64,000 nt of DNA from positions 248,001 through 312,000 of the forward strand of contig NZ_JYLM01000005.1 in assembly GCF_001439815.1 (NCBI RefSeq), in the 5' to 3' direction. The position numbers and the translations under genes are program-made. Shown in pieces: positions 1-8,615 of the stretch. The notes below the pieces were generated by a model that saw only the letters and a program-made list of their open reading frames with translations, was not told where the DNA came from and did not search any database. Source of the DNA: Pseudomonas orientalis (lineage in GTDB: Bacteria > Pseudomonadota > Gammaproteobacteria > Pseudomonadales > Pseudomonadaceae). Positions within the stretch are counted from its first letter, which is position 1, and every line of letters begins with the position of its first letter.

Positions 1-1422
1 CGTCATGGCCGCGATTTCTGCGCCGGCCCGACCCATGAAGAAGTCATCACCGACCTGATGCGCAACGAGTTGAGCAGCTATAAACAGCTGCCGCTGAACC
101 TGTATCAGATCCAGACCAAATTCCGTGATGAAATCCGCCCACGCTTCGGTTTGATGCGCGGCCGTGAATTCATCATGAAGGACGCCTATTCGTTCCACGC
201 CGACCAGGCGTCGTTGCAGGCGACCTACGACCGCATGCACCAGGCCTACTGCAACATATTCACGCGCCTGGGCCTGAAGTTCCGCCCGGTTGAAGCGGAC
301 AACGGCTCCATCGGCGGTGCCGGCTCCCACGAGTTCCACGTGCTGGCCGAATCCGGCGAAGACGACATTGCGTTCAGCAATGTTTCGGACTACGCGGCGA
401 ACGTCGAAAAAGCCGAAGCCGTACCGCGCGAAACCTCGCGCCCAGCCCCGGCAGAAGCGCTGCGCCTGGTCGACACCCCGGACACCAAGACCATCGCGGC
501 CCTGGTGGAAAAATTCAGTCTGCCGATTGAAAAGACCATCAAGACCCTGATCGTGCGCGCCGAAGAAGAAGGCAAGCTGATCGCCCTGGTGATCCGTGGC
601 GACCACGAGCTCAACGAAATCAAGGCAGCGCAGCAGCCTGGCGTGGCCAGCCCGCTGGTGATGGCCACCGATGCCGAACTGCGCGACGCCATTGGCGCCG
701 GCGCCGGTTCCCTCGGCCCGCTGAACCTGCCGCTGCCGATCATCATCGACCGCTCGGTCGAGCTGATGAGCGACTTCGCTATCGGCGCGAACATCGACGA
801 CAAGCACTACTTCGGCGTGAACTGGGAGCGCGACCTGCCGGTTCCAAGCGTGGCCGACCTGCGCAACGTCGTGGCCGGCGACCCGAGCCCGGATGGCAAG
901 GGCACCCTGGAAATCAAGCGCGGCATCGAAGTCGGGCATATCTTCCAGCTGGGCAACAAGTACAGCAAGGCGATGAAGTGCGAAGTGCTGGGCGAGAACG
1001 GCAAGCCGATCACCCTGGACATGGGCTGCTACGGCATTGGCGTTTCCCGTGTGGTCGCCGCCGCCATCGAGCAGAACAACGACGACAAAGGCATCATCTG
1101 GAGCGACGCCCTGGCGCCATTCCAGGTTGCGCTGGTGCCGTTGCGCTATGAAACCGAGCAAGTGCGCGAAGCCACCGACAAGCTGTATGCCGAATTGACG
1201 GCCGCCGGTTTTGAAGTGCTGCTCGATGACCGGGACAAAAAAACCAGCCCGGGCATCAAGTTCGCCGACATGGAACTGATTGGCATCCCGCACCGGATCG
1301 TGGTCAGTGACCGCGGCCTGGCCGATGGCAATCTGGAATACAAGAGCCGGACCGAAGCCGAAGCCCAACCGTTGCCGGTGGCTGACGTGCTGTCTTTCCT
1401 TCAGGCGCGTATTCGTCGCTGA
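1..1422 (+). CDS. proS: Prolyl-tRNA synthetase, 3' portion (5' end outside window)
   Basis: This gene charges tRNA-Pro with proline in the cytoplasm. The reading frame is open from base 1 and 473 codons are visible. A full bacterial-type ProS has about 570 residues, so roughly the first 100 are missing. Visible are GPTHEEVIT at the very start, the class II motif 2 region ([17 protein letters not shown]), a long insert matching the YbaK-like editing domain of bacterial ProS, motif 3 ([11 protein letters not shown]), and the C-terminal anticodon-binding domain. The lipoprotein gene downstream starts 20 bases after the stop and is probably cotranscribed. The family call is secure. Confidence 0.97.
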   Translation, partial: RHGRDFCAGPTHEEVITDLMRNELSSYKQLPLNLYQIQTKFRDEIRPRFGLMRGREFIMKDAYSFHADQASLQATYDRMHQAYCNIFTRLGLKFRPVEADNGSIGGAGSHEFHVLAESGEDDIAFSNVSDYAANVEKAEAVPRETSRPAPAEALRLVDTPDTKTIAALVEKFSLPIEKTIKTLIVRAEEEGKLIALVIRGDHELNEIKAAQQPGVASPLVMATDAELRDAIGAGAGSLGPLNLPLPIIIDRSVELMSDFAIGANIDDKHYFGVNWERDLPVPSVADLRNVVAGDPSPDGKGTLEIKRGIEVGHIFQLGNKYSKAMKCEVLGENGKPITLDMGCYGIGVSRVVAAAIEQNNDDKGIIWSDALAPFQVALVPLRYETEQVREATDKLYAELTAAGFEVLLDDRDKKTSPGIKFADMELIGIPHRIVVSDRGLADGNLEYKSRTEAEAQPLPVADVLSFLQARIRR

Positions 1423-1442
1423 AAACCAGATCAAGAGAAGTC

Positions 1443-2396
1443 ATGTTCAAGCGAAACACCAGAGCCCTGGGGGGCGCCGCCTTGTGCGGCGCCCTGCTGG
1501 TCAGCGGCTGCGCCAACCAGATGTCGCAACGCAGTGAGCACGAGGAGCGGGTCGAGCGCAAGTTGCTCGACCACGGTCTGCAGATCGATGTCGGTGAGCC
1601 TAAAGTGCTGGAGCTGCCGCAACGTCGGGTTCGGATTCACGAGCAAAAGACGTTCGAGGTCACCGAATTCGACGTCACACGGCGTTACGACCGCTACACG
1701 CCCTACCAGCCCTGGCGCAAACTCTATGAGATGCCATTGGGTGCCGTTGCGTTGGTGGCCGGCGCGGGGGCCAATGTGGCGAATATCTTCGCCCTCGGCA
1801 ACCTGCCTGCCAGTATGACGCGCGATTGGCTGAGCTACGGCGTGGACGGCATCAACCCATTCATGAACGTGCAATCCCATGGTCGTGCGCAGCAGAACCT
1901 CGCGGCTATCGATGAAGTCCAGCGTGACAAGCGCCTGGAATATTCGAGCCTGCCCTGGAGCGAACGCCCGGTACAGGTCACCGCCGGCAAACAGACCCAT
2001 GAACTGACCACCGACCGCGACGGCGTACTGCGCCTGAATCTGTTGGACAGTCCGTTTGCCGAGCAGGACCTGAACCGCGTCACCACCTTGAAAATCAGCG
2101 TGGAAGACGGCCAGGACGATGTGCACACGGACTCTACCCTGGCGATCAGCAACACCCTGCGCGGCAAATTGCTGGAAGCCCATGGCCTGATCTATGACGA
2201 TTTGGAAGACGACGAAGTCAACCAGTGGGTGCACCGGGTCAAGCGCCTCTCGGAGCTGGGCCTGGAAGAAGAAGCCAGCGAACTGGAGCAAAGCCTGATT
2301 GAACTGACGCGCAATGATCCGGAATTGCAGCAGGAGTTCTTGCAGGCACTGGCCAAGGATGCGGGGCGACTCGTCGCAGATCCTGGCGCGCGCTGA
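1443..2396 (+). CDS. Predicted outer-membrane or periplasmic lipoprotein, function unknown
   Basis: This is a 317-residue protein with a lipoprotein signal peptide: a basic N-terminus, a short hydrophobic stretch and the lipobox LVSGC with Cys23 as the predicted lipidated residue. The mature part is hydrophilic, with a hydrophobic Gly/Ala-rich stretch near residues 100-120 and an acidic, Glu-rich C-terminal third that looks helical. An AGAGAAG ribosome site lies just before the ATG. It follows proS by 20 bases on the same strand, so it is probably the last gene of that transcript. A GAGCGAGC-type REPIN follows its stop codon by 14 bases. I do not recognise a functional family. Confidence 0.85.
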   Translation: MFKRNTRALGGAALCGALLVSGCANQMSQRSEHEERVERKLLDHGLQIDVGEPKVLELPQRRVRIHEQKTFEVTEFDVTRRYDRYTPYQPWRKLYEMPLGAVALVAGAGANVANIFALGNLPASMTRDWLSYGVDGINPFMNVQSHGRAQQNLAAIDEVQRDKRLEYSSLPWSERPVQVTAGKQTHELTTDRDGVLRLNLLDSPFAEQDLNRVTTLKISVEDGQDDVHTDSTLAISNTLRGKLLEAHGLIYDDLEDDEVNQWVHRVKRLSELGLEEEASELEQSLIELTRNDPELQQEFLQALAKDAGRLVADPGAR

Positions 2397-2410
2397 TCCC
2401 AGGCTGTTTT

Positions 2411-2510
2411 TGTAGGAGCGAGCTTGCTCGCGAAAAACTCACACGCACCGCGTCCTTTCAGGAAACACGCGTTATCGTTGACGTTTTTCGCGAGCAAGCT
2501 CGCTCCTACA
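2411..2510. repeat. REPIN, GAGCGAGC type
   Basis: Two inverted REP sequences (TGTAGGAGCGAGCTTGCTCG and its complement) face each other across an interior that contains GCGTTATCGTTGACG. The element fills the gap between the converging lipoprotein and dinB genes and could form one long hairpin. Confidence 0.95.
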
Positions 2511-2525
2511 GGGGCATCCCGAGTT

Positions 2526-3584
2526 CTACCAGGAAAACTCGAGCTGCTCGTTACCACTGCTCAAATCAAGCAACCTCACCCCAATCCCCAACAACCGCAC
2601 AGGCTTCCCACCACGGTTGAACGCCTGGGTCATCAGTTGTTCATAACTCTCCAGATCCCGCCCTGCCCCGGCCTGCTCCAAGGTGGTCTGGGTAAAGTCA
2701 TGAAACTTGACCTTCACGAACGGCTTGCCTGCGCGGTAGCTGCTGTCGATACGCGCCATGCGCCCAGCCAGAGTGTCCATCAGCTCAGGCAGCTTGGCCA
2801 GGCAACTTGAAAGGTCCGGCAGGTCCACATCGTAAGTATTTTCCACACTGATCGATTGGCGTCGGCTGTCGTTCTGCACCACGCGGTCATCGATCCCACG
2901 GGCCAGGCTCCAGAGCCGTTCGCCAAAACTGCCGAATTCGCGCACCAGCGCCAGTTTGTTCCACTCGCGCAATTGCAGGCAGTCTTCAATGCCCAGGCGC
3001 GCCAGCTTGTCGGCGGTGACCTTCCCCACCCCGTGCAACTTACTCACGCGCAGCTGCGAGACGAACGCTTCGACCTGGTCCGGGGTAATCACGAACAGGC
3101 CGTTGGGTTTCTTCCAGTCGCTGGCGATCTTGGCCAGAAACTTGTTGGGCGCCACACCGGCGGACACAGTGATGTGCAGTTGATTGGACACGCGCCGACG
3201 AATGTCCTGGGCGATGCGCGTGGCACTGCCGCCAAAGTGCGGGCTGTCGGAGACGTCGAGGTAGGCTTCATCCAGCGACAACGGCTCGATCAGGTCGGTG
3301 TAGTCGCGAAAGATCGTCTGGATTTCCTTCGACGCTTCCTTATAGGCATCCATGCGCGGCTTGACGATCGTCAGGTCCGGGCACAGCTTCAACGCGTGAC
3401 GCGATGACATCGCCGAGCGCACCCCGTAAGCCCGCGCTTCGTAATTGCACGTAGCGATTACCCCCCGCCGATCCGCCGAGCCGCCGACAGCCAAGGGTTT
3501 TTGCGCCAGGCTCGGGTCGTCGCGCATCTCGATGGCGGCGTAGAAGCAATCACAGTCGACGTGGATGATTTTGCGCTGCGTCAT
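2526..3584 (-). CDS. dinB: DNA polymerase IV (Y family)
   Basis: This is a translesion polymerase of 352 residues, the usual length for Pseudomonas DinB. The start was placed at the ATG at 3584 because the protein then begins MTQRKIIHVDCDCFYA, matching the family N-terminus; an upstream in-frame codon adds 13 unrelated residues. Asp10 of this motif and the SLDEAYLDV motif near residue 100 supply the metal-binding acidic residues. The helix-hairpin-helix region (HGVGKVTADKL) and the little-finger domain follow. The C-terminus QLEFSW resembles a beta-clamp-binding peptide (inference). A LexA-type box lies 46-61 bases upstream, which suggests SOS control. Confidence 0.95.
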   Translation of the reverse strand: MTQRKIIHVDCDCFYAAIEMRDDPSLAQKPLAVGGSADRRGVIATCNYEARAYGVRSAMSSRHALKLCPDLTIVKPRMDAYKEASKEIQTIFRDYTDLIEPLSLDEAYLDVSDSPHFGGSATRIAQDIRRRVSNQLHITVSAGVAPNKFLAKIASDWKKPNGLFVITPDQVEAFVSQLRVSKLHGVGKVTADKLARLGIEDCLQLREWNKLALVREFGSFGERLWSLARGIDDRVVQNDSRRQSISVENTYDVDLPDLSSCLAKLPELMDTLAGRMARIDSSYRAGKPFVKVKFHDFTQTTLEQAGAGRDLESYEQLMTQAFNRGGKPVRLLGIGVRLLDLSSGNEQLEFSW

Positions 3585-3629
3585 ATAAACGGGGTGTGAA
3601 CCAACGGATGGCCAGTATCGCATTCACCC

Positions 3630-3645
3630 CTGTATATAGCACCAG
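3630..3645. promoter_or_regulatory. LexA (SOS) box upstream of dinB
   Basis: CTGTATATAGCACCAG fits CTG-N10-CAG and ends in CCAG, as I recall the E. coli dinB box also does. It differs from CTGT-N8-ACAG at one position. Its place just before dinB supports LexA repression. Confidence 0.75.
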
Positions 3646-3821
3646 TAGTTTGAATCTTCCGTCTGAGCGGTAGGAAATATCCCAGGGGAATTTGTTTTTT
3701 CAATCGAATTCAACCTTCCAATAGAGCGCAAAGCCCTGGCCTGACTGGCTCCGCGCCCTTTCGACGCCCGCCTTGGAGAGCTAACCAATTGAACCACAAG
3801 CGCTTTTATTCGATTTCAGGG

Positions 3822-3849
3822 TTGACACACTCGCGTTCCTCTGTAGAAT
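3822..3849 (+). promoter_or_regulatory. Promoter of first tRNA-fMet
   Basis: A perfect -35 (TTGACA, 3822-3827) and a -10 (TAGAAT, 3844-3849) are separated by 16 bases. The -10 ends 13 bases before the mature tRNA. Confidence 0.85.
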
Positions 3850-3862
3850 GCCGACACACAGA

Positions 3863-3939
<77 letters not shown>

Positions 3940-3945
3940 AACATC

Positions 3946-3977
3946 AAAAAAGGCTACTCGAAAGAGTGGCCTTTTTT
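3946..3977 (+). terminator. Rho-independent terminator of first tRNA-fMet
   Basis: AAAAAAGGC-ACTC pairs with GAGT-GGCCTTTTTT around a GAAA tetraloop and ends in a run of six T. It is identical to the terminator of the second copy. Confidence 0.9.
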
Positions 3978-4002
3978 GTGCGCGCCTGTTTTTACCCCTC
4001 CC

Positions 4003-4088
4003 GTTGCTCGCGAAAAATTCAAGACACCGCTGGCTAATGAAGCGCTGCGTTATCGTTGGCGTTCTTCGCGAGCAAGCTCGCTCCTACA
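4003..4088. repeat. Degenerate REPIN between the tRNA units
   Basis: The right REP (TTCGCGAGCAAGCTCGCTCCTACA) is intact, while the left one is reduced to GTTGCTCGCGAA. The interior GCGTTATCGTTGGCG matches other REPINs of this class in the window. It lies exactly between the two tRNA-fMet units. Confidence 0.85.
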
Positions 4089-4159
4089 ATGGAATGGGCG
4101 GTGCCAAGGCCTTGATTTTGAATAAAACCCACTTATTTGAGCCATTACCGCATTAACGG

Positions 4160-4187
4160 TTGACACCTCGGCGCTGGACTGTAGAAT
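4160..4187 (+). promoter_or_regulatory. Promoter of second tRNA-fMet
   Basis: TTGACA (4160-4165) and TAGAAT (4182-4187) have the same 16-base spacing as copy 1. The region from the -10 to the tRNA is almost identical to copy 1. Confidence 0.85.
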
Positions 4188-4199
4188 GCCGCACACAGA

Positions 4200-4276
<77 letters not shown>

Positions 4277-4282
4277 AACATC

Positions 4283-4314
4283 AAAAAAGGCTACTCGAAA
4301 GAGTGGCCTTTTTT
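4283..4314 (+). terminator. Rho-independent terminator of second tRNA-fMet
   Basis: This is the same stem, GAAA loop and T-run as at copy 1, so the duplicated unit includes the terminator. Confidence 0.9.
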
Positions 4315-4555
4315 GTATCCGGTGAAAAAGTTCTTCTGAAACAATGGCATGGCATCTTTCATGAAACCGTAGACGGTTTGCAGAGTCCATCTCATTGCAC
4401 GCTATGCTCAATGCTCAAGCGTTGCCCTCTACGACCAATGGCCGCAGTCGCCGCACTCGGTGATCCGCGTTAATATTTGTAATTATTTTGTCCATAGGGA
4501 TTGGTAACTTGGCTGGATACCCCCATCCTGTCGCGCACAATCCACGAGGTGATTG

Positions 4556-7198
4556 ATGCGCGCCAACTCGTCTGAACCACAAGACACTGTCACAGCGGAA
4601 CAACCGATCCCTCCCACCCGTTTACGTTGGTTGGATCTGTTGAGCAAATACCGTCAGCCCATCGGCCTGGCCGTGACCTTGCTGCTGTTTGCCATTGCCC
4701 TGATCGCCTGCCGACACCTGTTGTTGGAGCTCGATCTCTACGCCCTCCACGACTCGATCCTGGAAGTGCCCAAGCCGGCCTTGCTCGGCGCGTTTGCGGC
4801 GGCGGTGGCCGGCTTCATCATTCTGTTGGGCTATGAATTCTCCGGCGCGCGTTATGCGGGCGTGAAACTGCCCGCCAAGACCCTGGCACTGGGGGGCTTC
4901 ACCGCCTTCGCCATCGGCAACGCCATTGGCTTGTCGATGCTCTCGGGTGGCTCGGTGCGCTACCGTTTATATGCACGCCACGGCATTGGTGCGTCGGAAG
5001 TCGCCCACATGACCGTGTTCGCCAGCCTGGCGCTGGGCTGCGCATTGCCCCCCCTGGCCGCATTGGCCACGCTGAGCAACCTGCCGGCGGCATCGACTTA
5101 TCTGCATGCGTCGCAAAGCCTGCTCGGCGGTGTTGCCGGCGCGGTGCTGCTGTTGTCGGCCATGCTGTGCATCGGCATCTATCGCCGTCGCCTGCCGGAA
5201 CAACCCTACCCGGATAACCTGCTGGTCAAGGCCGGGCGTCGCACCCTGCGCCTGCCGGGCCGTCGCTTGACCTTCCTGCAGTTGGTCATCACCGCGCTGG
5301 ATGTCGCCGCCGCAGCCACCGTCCTTTATCTGCTGCTGCCCGAAGCACCGCCCTTCGGCCCGTTCCTGCTGGTGTACCTGCTGGCCCTGGCCGCCGGCGT
5401 ACTCAGCCATGTACCCGGTGGCGTAGGGGTTTTCGAAGCGATCCTGCTGGCGGCCTTCGCCGACAAACTCGGCGCTGCGCCACTGGCTGCCGCCCTGCTG
5501 CTGTACCGGATGATCTACGTGGTGTTGCCGCTGTTGATCGCCTGCATCTTCCTGCTGATCAACGAGGCCCAGCGCCTGTTCCAGACTCAGCAGAGCCTGC
5601 GCGTCGCCTCCGGCCTCGCGGCACCGGTGCTGGCCGTACTGGTTTTTTTGTCCGGCGTGGTCCTGCTGTTTTCCGGCGCCACGCCGGAGATCGATTCACG
5701 CCTGGAAAACATCGGCTTTCTGATTCCCCACCGCCTGATTGACGCGTCGCACTTCGGTGCCAGTCTGATCGGCGTGCTGTGCCTGTTGCTGGCCCAAGGC
5801 CTGCGTCGACGTTTGTCGGCGGCCTGGATGCTGACCATGGTGCTGCTGCTGGTAGGCGCCCTGCTCTCGCTGCTCAAGGGCTTCGACTGGGAAGAAGCCA
5901 GTCTGATGACCATGACCGCGATCCTGCTGGCGATCTTCCGACGCTCGTTCTACCGCGCCAGCCGCTTGACCGAACTGCCCTTCTCGCCGCTGTACCTGGT
6001 GGCCAGCGTGTGTGTATTGGGCGCGTCGATCTGGCTGCTGCTGTTCGCCTACCAGGACGTGCCCTACAGCCACCAGCTCTGGTGGCAGTTCACCCTCGAT
6101 GCCAACGCCCCGCGCGGCTTGCGTTCATTGCTGGGCGCCGCCGTGCTGCTGGTGATCGTGTCGCTGACCTGGCTGCTGCGCACCGCACGCCCGATCATCC
6201 ATCTGCCGACCCCGGAAGAACTCGAACGCGCTTCCAAGATCCTGATGGCCTCCTCGCAACCCGACGGCGGCCTGGCGCTGACCGGTGACAAGGCGTTGCT
6301 GTTCCACCCCAATGACGAAGCCTTCCTGATGTATGCCCGTCGCGGGCGCAGCCTGGTGGCCCTGTATGATCCGATCGGCCCGACCCAGCCGCGCGCCGAG
6401 ATGATCTGGCAGTTCCGCGACCTGTGCGACATTCACCATGCACGGCCGGTGTTCTATCAAGTACGTGCCGAGAACCTGCCGTACTACATGGACATCGGAC
6501 TCACCGCGATCAAGCTGGGCGAAGAAGCCCGCGTCGACCTGAAACGCTTTGACCTGGAAGCCAAGGGCAAAGAGATGAAGGATTTGCGCTACACCTGGAA
6601 CCGTGGCACCCGGGACGGTCTGTCCCTGGAGATCTGCGAGCCGGGCACCGCGCCGATGGATGAATTAAAAGTTATCTCGGACGCCTGGCTTACCGGTAAG
6701 AATGTGCGCGAAAAAGGCTTCTCCCTCGGCCGCTTCAGCAACGACTACCTCAAGCACTTCCGTATCGCGATCATTCGCTTCGAAGGGCGCCCGGTGGCCT
6801 TTGCCAACCTGCTCGAGACGTACAACCATGACCTGGCCAGTCTCGACCTGATGCGCGCCCACCCGGACGCGCCGAAGCTGACCATGGAGTTCATGATGGT
6901 CGGCCTGATTCAACATTATAAGAGTCACGGCTACGCCCGCTTCAGCCTCGGCATGGTGCCGTTGTCGGGCCTGCAACCACGGCGTGGCGCGCCACTGACC
7001 CAACGCTTGGGCTCGATGGTGTTCCGCCGTGGCGAGCAACTGTATAACTTCCAAGGTTTGCGCCGCTTCAAAGACAAGTTCCAGCCTGACTGGGAACCCC
7101 GTTACATGGCCGTGCCCGCAGGACTTGATCCGCTGGTGGCACTGGCCGATACCGCCGCCCTGATCGCGGGCGGCTTGACTGGATTGGTGAAACGCTGA
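4556..7198 (+). CDS. mprF: MprF-type bifunctional aminoacyl-phosphatidylglycerol synthase/flippase
   Basis: MprF proteins transfer an amino acid from aminoacyl-tRNA to phosphatidylglycerol and flip the product, lowering the net negative charge of the envelope. This one has 880 residues. The first ~540 form many membrane segments (flippase domain); the last ~330 are a soluble DUF2156-type GNAT-fold catalytic domain with motifs such as SLVALYDPIGP, RYTWNRG and FSLGMVPLSG. The ATG at 4556 was preferred over the TTG just before it because GAGGT sits 5 bases upstream. The stop overlaps the next gene's ATG by one base. From recalled work on the P. aeruginosa homologue the amino acid may be alanine, but the sequence alone does not settle lysine versus alanine. 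Confidence 0.93.
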   Translation: MRANSSEPQDTVTAEQPIPPTRLRWLDLLSKYRQPIGLAVTLLLFAIALIACRHLLLELDLYALHDSILEVPKPALLGAFAAAVAGFIILLGYEFSGARYAGVKLPAKTLALGGFTAFAIGNAIGLSMLSGGSVRYRLYARHGIGASEVAHMTVFASLALGCALPPLAALATLSNLPAASTYLHASQSLLGGVAGAVLLLSAMLCIGIYRRRLPEQPYPDNLLVKAGRRTLRLPGRRLTFLQLVITALDVAAAATVLYLLLPEAPPFGPFLLVYLLALAAGVLSHVPGGVGVFEAILLAAFADKLGAAPLAAALLLYRMIYVVLPLLIACIFLLINEAQRLFQTQQSLRVASGLAAPVLAVLVFLSGVVLLFSGATPEIDSRLENIGFLIPHRLIDASHFGASLIGVLCLLLAQGLRRRLSAAWMLTMVLLLVGALLSLLKGFDWEEASLMTMTAILLAIFRRSFYRASRLTELPFSPLYLVASVCVLGASIWLLLFAYQDVPYSHQLWWQFTLDANAPRGLRSLLGAAVLLVIVSLTWLLRTARPIIHLPTPEELERASKILMASSQPDGGLALTGDKALLFHPNDEAFLMYARRGRSLVALYDPIGPTQPRAEMIWQFRDLCDIHHARPVFYQVRAENLPYYMDIGLTAIKLGEEARVDLKRFDLEAKGKEMKDLRYTWNRGTRDGLSLEICEPGTAPMDELKVISDAWLTGKNVREKGFSLGRFSNDYLKHFRIAIIRFEGRPVAFANLLETYNHDLASLDLMRAHPDAPKLTMEFMMVGLIQHYKSHGYARFSLGMVPLSGLQPRRGAPLTQRLGSMVFRRGEQLYNFQGLRRFKDKFQPDWEPRYMAVPAGLDPLVALADTAALIAGGLTGLVKR

Positions 7199-8478
7199 TG
7201 ATTCGACGCTCCTGGCGGTATGTATTGGCTGTTGTAGTGCTGCTCGCGCTGATCCTGGGCGGCGGCTACTGGTACTGGAACCGCCCTGCCCCACAGCCGA
7301 CCCTGGAGCAAATGCCCCAGGCCGACGGCTCGGTGATGACCCGCGTAACCCCGGCCGGCAACGCCAAGGCCCGCGTGGCGGTGGCCGTGATGGCCGACGA
7401 AACCCTCACCGACAGCCAACTGATCGCCCTCAGCCAGGGTGGCTCGGCGCAGCTCGTTCAGGTGGTCCTGCCCAAGGACGACTGCAAGCTGCAGGAGCAA
7501 GCGCTGCAAAGCGCCCTGGCCCAGCTTAAAGGCCCGGCGACCCTGGTCAGCGGCATCGGCCCTGGCGCGGCGCTCGCCTGGCGCTGGCTGGCCACACAGA
7601 GCGACGACAAGGCCAACGCCATTTCCGTCGGCTTCGCCCTGAAACAGGAAGGCTGCAACGACCCGCTGCCGAAAACCGCCGCCCATGGCAACTGGCTGGT
7701 GGCGTGGAATGACAACCCTGACGATGAAAGCGCCAGCTTCGTACGTGACACACCGCGTGCCACCACCAGCATCAGCGACTACGACATTCATTACCCGCAA
7801 GTGCTGAACAACGAGCTGCGCAAGCAACTGGTGGGTTCGGACAACGGCGGCCTGGCGATTCCGGTGGTGGAAGTACCGGCCGGCCAGGCCAAGGACACCG
7901 TGACCCTGTTCCTCTCCGGTGACGGCGGCTGGCGTGACCTGGACCGTGACGTGGCCGGCGAAATGGCGAAGATCGGCTACCCGGTGGTCGGCATCGACAC
8001 CCTGCGCTACTACTGGCAGCACAAGACCCCGGAACAAAGCGCCAAGGACCTTACCGAACTGATGCAGCACTACCGGCAGAAATGGGGCACCAAGCGCTTC
8101 GTGCTGACCGGTTATTCGTTCGGTGCCGACGTCCTGCCGGCCATCTACAACCGGATGCCGGCAAACGAACAGCAACGGGTCGACGCGATCATCCTGCTGG
8201 CCTTCGCCCGCACCGGCAGCTTCGAGATTGAAGTGGAAGGCTGGCTGGGCAACGCCGGCAAAGAAGCTGCGACCGGCCCGGAAATGGCCAAGCTGCCCCC
8301 TGAGAAAGTGGTGTGCATCTATGGCGCGGAAGAAGTCGACGAGAGTGGCTGCACCGACAAGACCGCCGTGGGCGAAGCGATGAAGCTGCCGGGCGGGCAT
8401 CACTTCGATGAGAACTACCCGGCGCTGGCCAAGCGGTTGGTGGATATCATCGTCAAGCACCAGGCCAAGACCGAGTAA
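7198..8478 (+). CDS. AcvB/VirJ-family periplasmic esterase, probable aminoacyl-PG hydrolase
   Basis: This 426-residue protein has an uncleaved-looking N-terminal membrane anchor (residues ~8-26) followed by a periplasmic alpha/beta-hydrolase region. The family signature SGDGGWRDLDRDV and the nucleophile elbow GYSFGAD are visible; the Ser of GYSFG is the likely catalytic residue, with a downstream Asp and the C-terminal GGHHFDE His. Members next to mprF, including as I recall P. aeruginosa PA0919 and Agrobacterium AcvB, hydrolyse aminoacyl-phosphatidylglycerol. The ATG overlaps the mprF stop (ATG inside TGATG), so the two are translationally coupled: synthesis and removal of the same lipid in one operon. 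The specific function is inferred from family and context. Confidence 0.87.
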   Translation: MIRRSWRYVLAVVVLLALILGGGYWYWNRPAPQPTLEQMPQADGSVMTRVTPAGNAKARVAVAVMADETLTDSQLIALSQGGSAQLVQVVLPKDDCKLQEQALQSALAQLKGPATLVSGIGPGAALAWRWLATQSDDKANAISVGFALKQEGCNDPLPKTAAHGNWLVAWNDNPDDESASFVRDTPRATTSISDYDIHYPQVLNNELRKQLVGSDNGGLAIPVVEVPAGQAKDTVTLFLSGDGGWRDLDRDVAGEMAKIGYPVVGIDTLRYYWQHKTPEQSAKDLTELMQHYRQKWGTKRFVLTGYSFGADVLPAIYNRMPANEQQRVDAIILLAFARTGSFEIEVEGWLGNAGKEAATGPEMAKLPPEKVVCIYGAEEVDESGCTDKTAVGEAMKLPGGHHFDENYPALAKRLVDIIVKHQAKTE

Positions 8479-8502
8479 TCCCAGGCTGTATACAAAACCA
8501 AA

Positions 8503-8591
8503 TGTGGGAGGGGGCTTGACCCCGATAGCAGAGTGTCAGTCAATGATGTAGTGACTGATCCACCGCTATCGGGGGCAAGCCCCCTCCCACA
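8503..8591. repeat. REPIN, GTGGGAGG type
   Basis: TGTGGGAGGGGGCTTGACCCCGATAGC faces its complement across an interior that is itself palindromic (GTGTCAGTCA...TGACTGATCCAC). It lies between the converging hydrolase and recJ genes. Confidence 0.95.
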
Positions 8592-8615
8592 TTTGTATTG
8601 CATTGTCAGTTGGAT

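Noticed and set aside
1431..2291. 286-codon frame on the minus strand opposite the lipoprotein gene
   Set aside because: The plus-strand gene has a ribosome site and a lipoprotein signal; the minus-strand frame has neither.
7102..8460. 452-codon frame on the minus strand
   Set aside because: It is antisense to the AcvB/VirJ-type hydrolase, whose motifs are clear; the translation is a shadow.
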